Source: CBDFLS01 sp965249185
GTDB lineage: Bacteria > Chloroflexota > Dehalococcoidia > Lucifugimonadales > Australimonadaceae
Assembly: GCA_965249185.1 (NCBI GenBank)
Contig: CBDFLS010000002.1
Coordinates: 1,860,001-1,924,000 of the forward strand
Reading direction: 5' to 3'
DNA: 64,000 nucleotides
In this document: piece after piece, positions 43,598 through 51,913 of the stretch
Layout: each line of letters opens with the position of its first letter
Position numbering within the stretch: position 1 is the stretch's first letter
The notes under the pieces: generated by a model
Told to the model about the DNA's origin: nothing
The model's input: only the letters and a program-made list of their open reading frames with translations
Database searches by the model: none
Program-made: the position numbers and the translations under genes

Positions 43598-45725
43598 TCA
43601 TCTTGATGCTGCTCCCATAATCTCCCCTAAAAGCCCCTCCGTCTCTCGTTCCAGGGACAGGATATCGGCCCTGATCTCCTCCAAGGACCGCAGGGGCTTG
43701 GGCTTGTAGAAGTATCGGTTGAAGCTGATCTCGTAGCCCGTCTTTATGCTGTCGGACACATACCAGGCGTCGGTTGCGTAGGGCAGCACCTCCCGTCGGA
43801 TGAAGGCCTCGACGCCTCCCTCCTCCAGCAACGGCACCTGTTCCGTGTCTCGGAGTTCCGGGTCGGGCTCGTACTCCACGACGGTATTCTGACCGTCCAG
43901 TTCAGCTTCCATCAGTCCGCGGATCGGATCAGGTTCTACCGCGCCCCACCTGTGGGTCTTCTTGATTACGGGCGCGGCGGCCTCTTCGCGGGACGCCAAC
44001 GCCATCTGCAATAGGTTCTTCCGCTTGGCCGTCAACTTGACGCTATGCGCGGAGGCGTTCGCCACGACGACTTCCATGAATCGGTTGAAATCGGGGTGAG
44101 GGCCGGCGCCCAGCACTGCCGCCACCCGATCAATGACGTTAGAGAGTGGCTCTTCCTTTACTTCACGGCAGGCGGCTCGGAAGCGCTGGCGATGGTCCGG
44201 CGATAGATCGACGGTGAGCCGCAGCGGGCGCTCCACGGTAACCTTCCAATAGCCGAAGGCTTCATTGGGAAATATCTTCGACTGCTCCGTCTCCTCGAAG
44301 GCAAGGAAAGCATCGCAGACGCGGCCGATGTCCTCGTCGGATAACTCGCAGTTTTTGCTGCCCAGGTTCTTGCGAAGGGGCCTGTACCACTGCGTGGCGT
44401 CGATGAGTTGCACCTTCCCTCGGCGAGGCTCAGGCTTGCGATTGCTGAGCACCCATATGTAAGTTGCGATGCCGGTGTTATAGAACATGTTGAGGGGTAG
44501 GGCGACGATAGCCTCCAGCCAGTCGTTCTCGATGATCCAACGGCGTATGTTGCTCTCGCCCTGGCCGGCGTCGCCGGTGAAGAGGGAGCTGCCGTTGTGT
44601 ACCTCCGCGATGCGGCTGCCCATCGGGGTGTCCCGCTTCATCTTGCTCAGCATGTTGGCCAGGAACATCATCTGGCCGTCGCTGGAGCGGGGGATGAGGG
44701 AGTAGTCCGCGTCTCCGCCGTGCTCCACGACGAAGCGCGAGTCCGTGATGTCGGACTTTCCGCCCATGCGTTCCAGGTCGCTCTTCCAGCTCTTGCCGTA
44801 AGGCGGATTGGAGAGCATGAAGTCGAACTCGCGGGCGGGGAAGGCGTAGGTAGAGAGGGTGGAGCCGTACTGCATGTTGTCTGCCTCGCCGCCTTCTCCC
44901 TTCAGGATGAGGTCGGCCTTACTGATGGCGTAGGTCTCAGGATTCACCTCCTGTCCGTACAGATGGACTGACGCCTCCTTGCCTTGTTCCCTAGCCAGCT
45001 GCGTCAGCGTCTCTTCCGCTACCGTCAGCATCCCGCCTGTGCCGCACGCGCCGTCATAGACCAGGTAGGTGGTCGATTGCATCCTATCGGCGATAGGCAG
45101 AAAGACGAGGCGGGCCATGAGCTGCACCACATCACGCGGGGTGAAGTGTTCACCGGCCTCCTCGTTGTTCTCTTCGTTGAAGCGGCGTATGAGCTCCTCG
45201 AAGACCGTACCCATGCGGTGGTTGTATAGGCCCCACCAGCCTGACGGAGCCGTCCCCGTTCAGCACGGGTACAGGGCTCAAGTTGATGGAAGTGTCCAGG
45301 AACTTCTCCAGCAGGAAGCCGAGGGCGTCCGCCTCCACTAGCGTCGGTATCTGGTTGCGGAATTTGAACTTGTCAAGGACCTCCTGGATGTTGGGCGAGA
45401 AGCCGTCGAGGTATGCCTCGACGTCGGCCCGCAACTACTGTTGCCGCCCGCGGGATGTGAGGTCGCGGAGTCGGAAGGGCGACGTGTTGTAGAAGGCCTG
45501 GCCGGAAGTCTGGCGCAGGGCGGCATCCTGATTCGTAATGCCTGCGTCGTCCAACTGGGCCTTCATGCGGAGAACCGCCTCCTTGGTCGGTTCCAGAACT
45601 GCGTCGAGGCGGCGGATGACCGTCATGGGCAGAATGACGTCGCGGTACTTGCCCCGGACGTAGACGTCCCGCAGCACGTCGTCGGCGATGCCCCAGATAA
45701 AGCTGCTGATGTTCAGGTCGCTCAT
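43598..45725 (-). pseudogene. hsdM: HsdM type I methyltransferase with an amber codon and a frameshift
   Basis: The N-terminal bundle starts at ATG 45725 (MSDLNISSFIWGIADDVLRD). After RDLTSRGRQQ an in-frame TAG (45435-45437) replaces a probable CAG, and the frame continues LRADVEAYLDGFSPNIQEVL. Near 45235 a GTGGGGCC run carries one base too many or too few, after which the frame with HRMGTVFEELIRRFNEENNE takes over. The catalytic domain is intact: motif I VYDGACGTGGML and motif IV FMLSNPPYGKSW. Both lesions lie upstream of the catalytic part, and a shorter product from ATG 45214 would lack the N-terminal domain. Confidence 0.88.
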
Positions 45726-46075
45726 TGGTTCGCCATGCTGCGATAGGCTGCCTTGACCATCTGGTCAAGGGCAACGGCGGCTTCCTCGTTGAGGCGGGGG
45801 TCGGAGTGGAGACAGGACGAGATCACCGCAAGGGGCTCCGGCTCATTCTTGGCGGCGGCGCTCCTGACGAATTGGTCTACGTCCAGCCCCGACCACGCCG
45901 CCAAGGCTGCGAGACCGTTCACGTCAGGGTGTTTGCCTTGGGACATACGGCTCAAAGTGGAGGCGCTGATGCCGCACTCCTCCGCCACTTGCTTCCAGGT
46001 GCAACGGCGGGCCTGCCTCTGTGCGTCCAAAGCGGCGAAGAATGCGCCGCCGTCGAACCTCGCCGCCTTGGCCAT
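45722..46075 (-). CDS. XRE-like regulator at the head of the hsd operon
   Basis: This 117-residue protein starts at ATG 46075 after GAAGGAGAGG. The helix-turn-helix is TWKQVAEECGISASTLSRMS followed by QGKHPDVNGLAALAAWSG. Its C-terminal helical segment ends in LDQMVKAAYRSMANQ. The stop overlaps hsdM (ATGA), so it is probably the controller of this type I RM operon. Confidence 0.85.
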   Translation of the reverse strand: MAKAARFDGGAFFAALDAQRQARRCTWKQVAEECGISASTLSRMSQGKHPDVNGLAALAAWSGLDVDQFVRSAAAKNEPEPLAVISSCLHSDPRLNEEAAVALDQMVKAAYRSMANQ

Positions 46076-46141
46076 CAGCCTCTCCTTCGTGGTTCACATC
46101 CGAGATGGTCATCACCGACAGTGGAATGAATCGCCTATTCG

Positions 46142-46170
46142 ATTATCGCAACCGCATGATATGATTGCAA
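46142..46170 (-). promoter_or_regulatory. Promoter of the hsd operon
   Basis: On the minus strand, -35 TTGCAA (46170-46165) and -10 GATAAT (46147-46142) are 17 bp apart. The regulator ATG is 66 bp downstream. Confidence 0.6.
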
Positions 46171-46477
46171 TAGCCGTCAGGGACTACTGAGGAGGTCCAA
46201 CCCTCGGCAGTTCCCGTGGTGAAGAAGGCAAGGAGGCCCGACAGGCAGTAGAGCTACTACGGCCGTGAGGCGTTGAATCTCAGCCTTCTACCCTGCCATG
46301 TAGGTAACCAAGGGGTTGGGGTGGGTTCACAGTTCCAGACGCATCTCAAAGATGGTTCTGCCTACCGTCGACTTAGGCCCACCAGCAGCACAAAGCACTC
46401 CGCGCCCCCTGCTAGCGTACGCCACGTACGGTAGTGTAGGCTTGCTGCCGCATCGTCCACCACCGGAGACCTCCGCC
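46171..46477. other. Boundary region between accessory DNA and backbone
   Basis: I see no gene here. Base composition rises clearly from here to the right. No tRNA or direct repeat marking an island end could be identified by eye. Confidence 0.4.
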
Positions 46478-46929
46478 ATGCCGCAGACGTTCCAGGCCCT
46501 GCTCGTCCACCCCGACGCGACTGGCGCGTGGACGTACCTCGCGGTCCCCTTCGACGTCGCGCAGGCCTACGGGACCAAGGCGCGGGTGGCGGTGAAGGGC
46601 ACCGTGAACGGCGTCGCCTTCCGCAGCTCGCTGTTGCCCCAGGGCGACGGCATCCACATCCTGGTGGTGCCCAAGCCGCTGCGGACCGCCGCCAAGGCCG
46701 CGCCGGGCGACACCGTGGAGGTGGTGGTCGAGGCTGACACCGCGCCCAGGACCTGGCCGCCGCCCTGGCGGAGCACCAGGAGGCCGGCGCACGGTTCGAG
46801 GCCATGTCCTATTCGCACCGGAAAGAGTACGTGGACTGGGTCGAGTCGGCCAAGCGCGCGGAGACCCGGGCGAGCCGTATCGAGAAGGCGGTAGGGATGA
46901 TCGCGGAGCGCCTGCGGCTCAAGGGCTAG
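46478..46929 (+). pseudogene. YdeI/OmpD-associated-like protein with DUF1905 domain, frameshifted
   Basis: ATG 46478 opens MPQTFQALLVHPDATGAWTY and a complete DUF1905 barrel up to PGDTVEVVVEADTAPR. Near 46750 the reading frame changes. The matching C-terminal part, DLAAALAEHQEAGARFEAMS followed by YSHRKEYVDWVESAKRAETR, is in another frame and ends at 46929. The latter is the standard YdeI/OmpD-associated helical domain. Together they form a normal protein of about 150 residues, so one short indel has occurred in vivo or in the assembly. Confidence 0.8.
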
Positions 46930-47002
46930 CGAGGCGCGGGCCCGCCGCTGGGGCCGTCCCACCAGGCCGGAGACGCGTAACCACGGAGCAGCGAGGTGCA
47001 GC

Positions 47003-47617
47003 GTGGACCTGTTCGAGGCGATTCATACCCAGCGGGCCATCCGCTCCTTCAAGCCGGACCCGGTTCCCGATGATCTGCTCCACAAGGTGCTGGACGCCGC
47101 CATCCGCGCGCCCAACGGCGGCAACAGCCAGCAGTGGGCCTTTCTGGTGCTCAGGGACGCGGAGGTGAAGCGGCGGGTCGGGGCCATCTACCGCGAGGTA
47201 TTCAACGCCACCGGCATGCCCGCCATGGCCGACGACCCCGACCCGTCCAGGGCCAGGGTCTACCGCACGGCCACGGAGCTGGCCCAGCGCATGGGCGAGG
47301 CGCCGGTGCTCATCCTGGCCTGCGTCCGCAAGAGCAGTTACGCCCCGAACACCCTGGAGGGCTCCTCCATCTACCCGGCGGTGCAGAACCTAATGCTGGC
47401 GGCGCGGGGTCTGGGCCTGGGCACCGTGCTCACGACCATCCACCGTATTCGCGAAGACGACATCAAGGCGCTGCTCGGCATCCCCGATGACGTGAATACG
47501 GCCGCGCTCATTCCGCTGGGCTATCCCGCGGAGGGGACGCGCTTCGGCCCCACGAAACGGCGTCCGGTGGAGGAGGTAGCCTTCGTGGACCGGTGGGGAG
47601 GGCCGGGGCTATCTTAG
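47003..47617 (+). CDS. Nitroreductase-family oxidoreductase
   Basis: This 204-residue protein starts at GTG 47003. It has the FMN-binding nitroreductase signature AIHTQRAIRSFKPDPVPDDL (residues 6-25), then APNGGNSQQWAFLVLRD and the helix SIYPAVQNLMLAARGLGLGT. The C-terminal half contains the substrate lid and a final IPLGYPAE. It catalyses flavin-dependent reduction with NAD(P)H or F420; the substrate is unknown. It is followed by a DMT transporter pair in the same direction. Confidence 0.9.
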   Translation: MDLFEAIHTQRAIRSFKPDPVPDDLLHKVLDAAIRAPNGGNSQQWAFLVLRDAEVKRRVGAIYREVFNATGMPAMADDPDPSRARVYRTATELAQRMGEAPVLILACVRKSSYAPNTLEGSSIYPAVQNLMLAARGLGLGTVLTTIHRIREDDIKALLGIPDDVNTAALIPLGYPAEGTRFGPTKRRPVEEVAFVDRWGGPGLS

Positions 47618-47652
47618 ACGCGGTCTAGGGTGCATTAGGAGGGGAGGCTACC

Positions 47653-48096
47653 ATGGCGGTGGGTATCTTCTTTGCGTTGCTGGCGGCGCTGTGTCTTGGC
47701 GGAAGCCAGGTCGTGGCGCGAAGGGCCATGTTCCACCTGCCGGTATCGATGACGGTGGTGGTGTCCATTGTAGTCATCGTGGTGGTGGTGGGGGGCATGG
47801 GGCTTATCATCGAGGGCCCCTCCGCCTTCCTCGGCCTCCCCGGGGAATTTTTCCTATGGGTGGCGCTTCTGGCGGCGTTCAGCTACGTCACCGGCCATCT
47901 GCTCCTTTTCACTGCGCTCCACTATGCCAGCGTGACCGTAGCTGGGCCCATCGTGGCGGGAAACGCGCTCTTCTCCCTCCTCTTCGCCGTGACCCTGGGA
48001 GGCGAGCGCCCCAACCTGCCGACGGTGCTGGGGGCCTTCATCATTGTCGCGGGAGTGACGATCATTCTGAGCGACCGGAAGCGGATGCTGCGATGA
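47653..48096 (+). CDS. Half-size DMT (EamA-like) transporter subunit 1
   Basis: This 147-residue protein has about five transmembrane helices (IFFALLAALCLGGSQVVARR; MTVVVSIVVIVVVVGGMGLI; VALLAAFSYVTGHLLLFTAL; GPIVAGNALFSLLFAVTLGG; LGAFIIVAGVTIILS). It corresponds to one EamA repeat. ATG 47653 follows GGAGGGGAGG. It overlaps the next half-transporter (ATGA), and the two probably form a heterodimer equal to a 10-helix DMT exporter. Confidence 0.85.
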   Translation: MAVGIFFALLAALCLGGSQVVARRAMFHLPVSMTVVVSIVVIVVVVGGMGLIIEGPSAFLGLPGEFFLWVALLAAFSYVTGHLLLFTALHYASVTVAGPIVAGNALFSLLFAVTLGGERPNLPTVLGAFIIVAGVTIILSDRKRMLR

Positions 48097-48572
48097 GGGC
48101 TCCCTTGGCGTTGCGCTGGGGCCCCATCACCGTCGGGGCTATGACCATAGGCATCATGGCGGCCGTCTGCGTGGCCGCTTCCTTTGGGGCCGCCTCCTAC
48201 GTGGCCAGCCGGCTGGTGAACGACTTCGCGCCCCCGCTGGTGGTGATCGCCTACGAGGCGGTCTTCGGCCTGGTCTACGTGAGTCTCCTGCGGTTTCGGG
48301 CGCTGGCCGGAGTGCGCCAGGTCACGCCGGCGGGGCTTTGGTGGGCCCTGCTTGCCGGGGTGGCCGTGGTCGTGGGCGTCGGCTCCTTCTACACGGCGTT
48401 GAGCCGGGCCCCCCTCAGCGTGGCCGCGCCGGTGGTGGGGGCCACGCCGCTGGCCGCTTACGCCTTCGTCCTCATTGGGCTGCGGGGGTCTGAGCGCATC
48501 ACCCGCCGTGCCCTGCTGGGCGCCGCGATGGTGGTGGTGGGGGTGACGTTGATCGGGGTCTTTAATGCCTAA
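48093..48572 (+). CDS. Half-size DMT (EamA-like) transporter subunit 2
   Basis: This protein of 159 residues has five hydrophobic segments, again one EamA repeat: helix 1 VGAMTIGIMAAVCVAASFGA, and later SFYTALSRAPLSVAAPVVGA and LGAAMVVVGVTLIGVFNA. The substrate is unknown. The TAA stop lies inside the first unit of a tandem repeat array (48568-48694), which may act as its terminator. Confidence 0.85.
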   Translation: MRAPLALRWGPITVGAMTIGIMAAVCVAASFGAASYVASRLVNDFAPPLVVIAYEAVFGLVYVSLLRFRALAGVRQVTPAGLWWALLAGVAVVVGVGSFYTALSRAPLSVAAPVVGATPLAAYAFVLIGLRGSERITRRALLGAAMVVVGVTLIGVFNA

Positions 48573-48694
48573 TCGTCGCCAAGGGCGACGGGGATATGGC
48601 CTAATCGTCGCCAAGGGCGACGGGGATATGGCCTAATCGTCGCCAAGGGCGACGGGGATATGGCCTAACGGCCGCCAAGGGCGACGAGGACTAG
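48568..48694. repeat. Tandem array: three perfect 32-bp units plus one diverged unit, each a hairpin
   Basis: Unit 1 is 48568-48599, unit 2 is 48600-48631 and unit 3 is 48632-48663; all are identical. A diverged fourth copy continues to about 48694. Each contains CGTCGCC-AAG-GGCGACG, a 7-bp stem with a 3-nt loop. The first unit contains the TAA of the DMT gene and the last abuts the stop of the convergent IscA-like gene. Confidence 0.95.
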
Positions 48695-48975
48695 AAGACG
48701 TCCAGCGTAAACCGGGAGCCGTCGGGCGAGGCCTTGAAGTCGAGGACGGCGGAGGGTAGCTGCTCCGCGAGCGCCGCGTCCATGAGGAGCACCTGCATGC
48801 CCTCGTGGTCCACCGCGTGGTCCGTCTCGCTCCGCTCGTCGATCACGAGCCCGAAATCCCCCTCGCCGGTCCAGACTGGCGGCATGGCGAGCCGCAGATA
48901 GCGCTCCGGGTCGAGGTTGCTCGTCTCGAGGATTCGCCTCAGCTCCTCTTTGGCGCTCTCAGTTACGGTCAACAT
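48691..48975 (-). CDS. IscA/HesB-like protein without cysteines
   Basis: This 94-residue protein fits the HesB/IscA fold: LTVTESAKEELRRILETSN, then YLRLAMPPVWTGEGDFGLVI and VLLMDAALAEQLPSAVLDFK. The three cysteines that bind iron or Fe-S clusters in IscA are absent; the C-terminal CGCG-type motif is replaced by ASPDGSRFTLDVF. It is therefore unlikely to be a cluster scaffold. Similar cysteine-less proteins exist, but their role is not established. Confidence 0.7.
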   Translation of the reverse strand: MLTVTESAKEELRRILETSNLDPERYLRLAMPPVWTGEGDFGLVIDERSETDHAVDHEGMQVLLMDAALAEQLPSAVLDFKASPDGSRFTLDVF

Positions 48976-49054
48976 GGGTTTAGAGCGGACGAGAGATAAA
49001 CGGGAGCAGCGCCGCTGGATATGGCCAGAGGCGGACGGAGTCTTCGCGCCGGTC

Positions 49055-49249
49055 TTACTGGGGCTCCGAAGTATCGAGGTTGAGCAGGTACTTGTAGCCC
49101 TTGCCCGTGCCCTCGGCGATCACCACCTCGTGGACGTTCAGGTCATGGGCGGCGATATGGAGAGAGGTGCCGGTGGTCTCGACGATGGACCCGCAGGGGC
49201 TCTTGAACCGAAGCCCCGCATCTACACTGCTGGTTTCCGCGTACGACAA
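49055..49249 (-). CDS. Short hypothetical protein
   Basis: This 64-residue protein starts at TTG 49249, 7 nt after a strong AGGAGGAGG site. The sequence is strand-rich (GLRFKSPCGSIVETTGTSLH, then HEVVIAEGTGKGYKYLLNLD). No family is recognised. It lies between the IscA-like gene and a DMT protein, all on the minus strand. Confidence 0.6.
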   Translation of the reverse strand: MSYAETSSVDAGLRFKSPCGSIVETTGTSLHIAAHDLNVHEVVIAEGTGKGYKYLLNLDTSEPQ

Positions 49250-49335
49250 GGGAGCCTCCTCCTGAGTGTTGAGCTCCAGGCGCTCACGGCCTCATATTAT
49301 GGCCCATGACGCGGAAAAGGCAACCGCCCCTCCCA

Positions 49336-49752
49336 TCAGCGGGTGAGCAGAACGATGGAGCCGGTGGCCGTGGCCAGTCCCACCACCCGCGTGAGCTTGA
49401 CCGGTTCGTCCAGCAGGACGAAGCCCAGCACCGATGCGATGGCCAGACTCATGGCGAAGATGGGGACTACCACCGATGCGGGCCCGGCGCTGAGCGCCTT
49501 GTAGTAGCTGATGATGGAGACCGAGATCAGCAGGCCCGCAACCAACATGAGCGTTGTTGGCTGGTTGAAGCCCAACTGGTTGGTGACGTTGGAGCCGCGG
49601 GCCAGCGCCCAGACCACCCCCGCAATCACCAGGATGCCGTTGGTGAAGATCAAGGCCGTCTCCGGCGGGACGCTGCGGAGGGTGTACTTGAGGAACGTCA
49701 CCGAGATGCCTTGGGCGCACATGGCTACAATCGCCCAGCCGATAAAGGTCAT
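49336..49752 (-). CDS. Small DMT-family membrane protein (EamA-like)
   Basis: This 138-residue protein has five hydrophobic helices: MTFIGWAIVAMCAQGISVTF, TALIFTNGILVIAGVVWALA, LMLVAGLLISVSIISYYKAL, SVVVPIFAMSLAIASVLGFV and VGLATATGSIVLL. It is a single EamA repeat, so it must dimerise to transport. AAGGAG precedes the start. It diverges from the malic enzyme gene. Confidence 0.85.
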   Translation of the reverse strand: MTFIGWAIVAMCAQGISVTFLKYTLRSVPPETALIFTNGILVIAGVVWALARGSNVTNQLGFNQPTTLMLVAGLLISVSIISYYKALSAGPASVVVPIFAMSLAIASVLGFVLLDEPVKLTRVVGLATATGSIVLLTR

Positions 49753-49840
49753 GTTTCACTGCTCCTTGATTGTGTTTCGGACCGCCGAGCCTCGGCCCTG
49801 CCGGTCCGGCGCCGGTAGCATACCCTCACCGGCGTCTCCG

Positions 49841-49875
49841 TGCACCGTGGAATTGGGCGCTCCAGCTACGGTGCA
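49841..49875. promoter_or_regulatory. Inverted repeat in a divergent promoter region
   Basis: TGCACCGT (49841-49848) and ACGGTGCA (49868-49875) form perfect 8-bp arms between the divergent DMT and malic enzyme genes. It is a possible operator; no regulator is known. Confidence 0.4.
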
Positions 49876-49971
49876 TGCCGCTCCCAGACCTGCCCAGACC
49901 TGATAAAGTTGGCGTTGGCCGCCTCTTAGGCCGCCTCAATTGGGGGACCGCGAATGGTGGGAGACCCGCCA

Positions 49972-51341
49972 ATGGACGAACGCCGCTACCAGCAGCTCAG
50001 GACGCTCCGTGTGCTGAACGATAACGTGCCCGGTGTGCTCGGCGCGCTGACCACGGCCCTGGGGGCCGAAGGGGCAAACATCGGCAACGTGCAGACGGTC
50101 TTTCTGGGGCAATCTCACATCATCCGCGATATCGACGTGCTGGTCGAGGATGAGGCGCATCTGGAGCGGCTCACCGGGGTGCTGACGCAGGTCGAGCATG
50201 TGCAGGTCCTGGAGGTCCGGGACGAGGTGCTCGGCCTTCACAGTGGAGGCAAGATCCGCATGGTAAGCCGGGCGCCCATCGACTCGGTGGCCATGCTGCG
50301 GAAGGTGTACACGCCGGGCGTGGCCGACGTCTGCCGCAGGATCGCCAAGGACCCGGCGTTGCGGGACCTCTACACCTCTATCCCCAACCTGGTGGCCATC
50401 GTCACCGACGGCACCGCGGTCCTGGGCCTGGGGAGCATCGGCCCGTATGCCGCCATGCCGGTGATGGAGGGCAAGGCGGCGCTCCTCGACCAGCTCGTGG
50501 GTCTCAGCGGCGTGCCCCTGCTGCTGGACACGATAGACCCCGAGGAGATCATCGCCACGGTGAAGCGGATCGCCCCGACCTTCGGGGGCATCCAGCTCGA
50601 GGACATTTCGGCGCCGCGGTGCTTCGAGGTGGCCGCGCGGCTCAAGGAGGAGCTGAGCATCCCGGTGATGCACGACGACCAGGACGGGACGGCCGCGGTG
50701 GTCCTGGGCGCGTTGCTCACGGCCTGCAGGCGGTGCGACCTCGATCTTCATCAGGTGGTCATCGGCCAGATAGGTCTCGGCGCCGCTGGCCAGGCCATCG
50801 CGGAGATGCTGACCTTCTTGACCGGCAATCCGGTCCTCGGCGCGGACATCGTTCCGGAGAGCCTGGAGCGTCACCGCTCCCTGGGGGGCAGGCCCTCGAG
50901 CCAGGCGGAGATCATGGAGAAGGCGCAGGTGGTCATCAGCACCACCGGGGTCAAGGGCCTGATGGACCCGGCGTCCGTCCGTCCGGGACAAGTGGTGTTG
51001 GCGCTCTCCAACCCCGACCCGGAGATCACGACCGAAGAGGCGCTGGCCCACGGCGCGGCCCTGGCCGCCGACGGCCGGTCGGCAACGCCCTGGGCTACCC
51101 CGGCATCTGGAAAGGCACGTTGGAGAGCAAGGCAACCCAGGTGACCCGGGAGATGCTCATGGCGGCGGGCAGGGCCCTCTCCGAGATGGCGGGCGCCACC
51201 GACCTGCTGTCGGACCCGCTGAGCCGGGATGTGCACAGGAGCGTGGCCAGCGCCGTCGCCCAGGCGGCCGTCAAGTCGGGGGTGGCCAAGCGCGTCCTGG
51301 ACGAAGACTACTTCTCGGGGACGGGGAACGCGGCGCGGTGA
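49972..51341 (+). CDS. Malic enzyme with N-terminal ACT domain; frameshift near the 3' end
   Basis: ATG 49972 begins an ACT domain (residues about 1-80; VLNDNVPGVLGALTTALGAE). The malic enzyme domains follow: VYTPGVADVCRRIAKDPAL with the catalytic Tyr, KAALLDQLVGLSGVPLLLDT with the Lys, IQLEDISAPRCFEVAARLKE and HDDQDGTAAVVLGALL, then the nucleotide-binding loop IGQIGLGAAGQAIA. After LSNPDPEITTEEALAHGAAL the frame breaks near 51085; NALGYPGIWKGTLESKATQV and the helical C-terminus are in another frame, ending at 51341. It converts malate to pyruvate with NAD(P) reduction. The frameshift may be a slip in the CGGTCGG repeat or a sequence error. Confidence 0.85.
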
Positions 51342-51878
51342 GCCGGGCCGCGCCCTGGGGCTGCGCTTGGGGCCCCAGGGCGGCTCTCCGGCTATACGGT
51401 ACGCTTTTCCCCTCTTCCAGAACGCCAATCTGGCCAAGTTCAGCGAGAGTCCCGTGTGCAGCGCCGGCATGCGGAAATTGGGCCGCGCCACCCCCTCTTG
51501 CCGAAGCAGCGACTCCAGGTACTCGGCGCCGGCTTCCACCCCGTTGGCCCTGAAGTTGTCCAGCAGGCGGTAGGCGGTCGGCGCGTGGATCCTGCCCGGC
51601 CTGCAGGCGCACCAGTAGAAGTGGCCGACCAGGACGCCGTAGAGAAAAGTCAGCAGGCCGTAGGTCTCGCCCGACACCCCCTTATTGTCGAGGACGCCCC
51701 AGGCGATGAGGCCGCCAGCCAGGGCAAGTATAAAGCTGAACCTCCATCTGTTTCGCCGGATGATGTAGGTGAACGGCTCGTCGGTGAGGGCGTGCCACAG
51801 CCGGTCGTAGAAAAAGAAGAAGACGGCGAGGCCCGCCAGGATGCCCACCGGGACGATGACACGCATCAGCACGTCCAT
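50871..51878 (-). CDS. Membrane protein with an unusually long antisense 3' extension
   Basis: GGAGG precedes ATG 51878. The first 90 residues contain three hydrophobic segments (VPVGILAGLAVFFFFYDRLW; FSFILALAGGLIAWGVLD; YGLLTFLYGVLVGHFYW). A soluble part of about 70 residues follows (IHAPTAYRLLDNFRANGVEA). The frame stays open for about 470 more bases antisense to the malic enzyme. That extension has the Arg/Pro/Gly look of non-coding antisense, so the real protein probably ends near 51380, with its stop lost or my reading of the end incomplete. No family is recognised. Confidence 0.5.
   Translation of the reverse strand: MDVLMRVIVPVGILAGLAVFFFFYDRLWHALTDEPFTYIIRRNRWRFSFILALAGGLIAWGVLDNKGVSGETYGLLTFLYGVLVGHFYWCACRPGRIHAPTAYRLLDNFRANGVEAGAEYLESLLRQEGVARPNFRMPALHTGLSLNLARLAFWKRGKAYRIAGEPPWGPKRSPRARPGSPRRVPRPREVVFVQDALGHPRLDGRLGDGAGHAPVHIPAQRVRQQVGGARHLGEGPARRHEHLPGHLGCLALQRAFPDAGVAQGVADRPSAARAAPWASASSVVISGSGLESANTTCPGRTDAGSIRPLTPVVLMTTCAFSMISAWLEGLPPRER
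51352..51381. terminator. GC-rich hairpin after the malic enzyme
   Basis: GCCCTGGGGC (51352-51361) pairs perfectly with GCCCCAGGGC (51372-51381) around a 10-nt loop, 10 bp after the malic enzyme stop. There is no T-run, so termination is only probable. Confidence 0.45.
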
Positions 51879-51913
51879 GGCGCCTCCAACTCCAGCCTAT
51901 TTTGGGCTCCGGC

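Noticed and set aside
46171..46477. tRNA gene at the island boundary
   Set aside because: I looked for a T-arm and acceptor pairing and found no consistent cloverleaf. Integration next to a tRNA cannot be supported here.
48568..48694. Possible CRISPR array
   Set aside because: The units are directly adjacent with no unique spacers, so it is a simple tandem repeat.
49936..51135. Minus-strand open frame of 399 codons opposite the malic enzyme
   Set aside because: It is purely antisense to the ACT/malic enzyme sequence, with no recognisable protein features.
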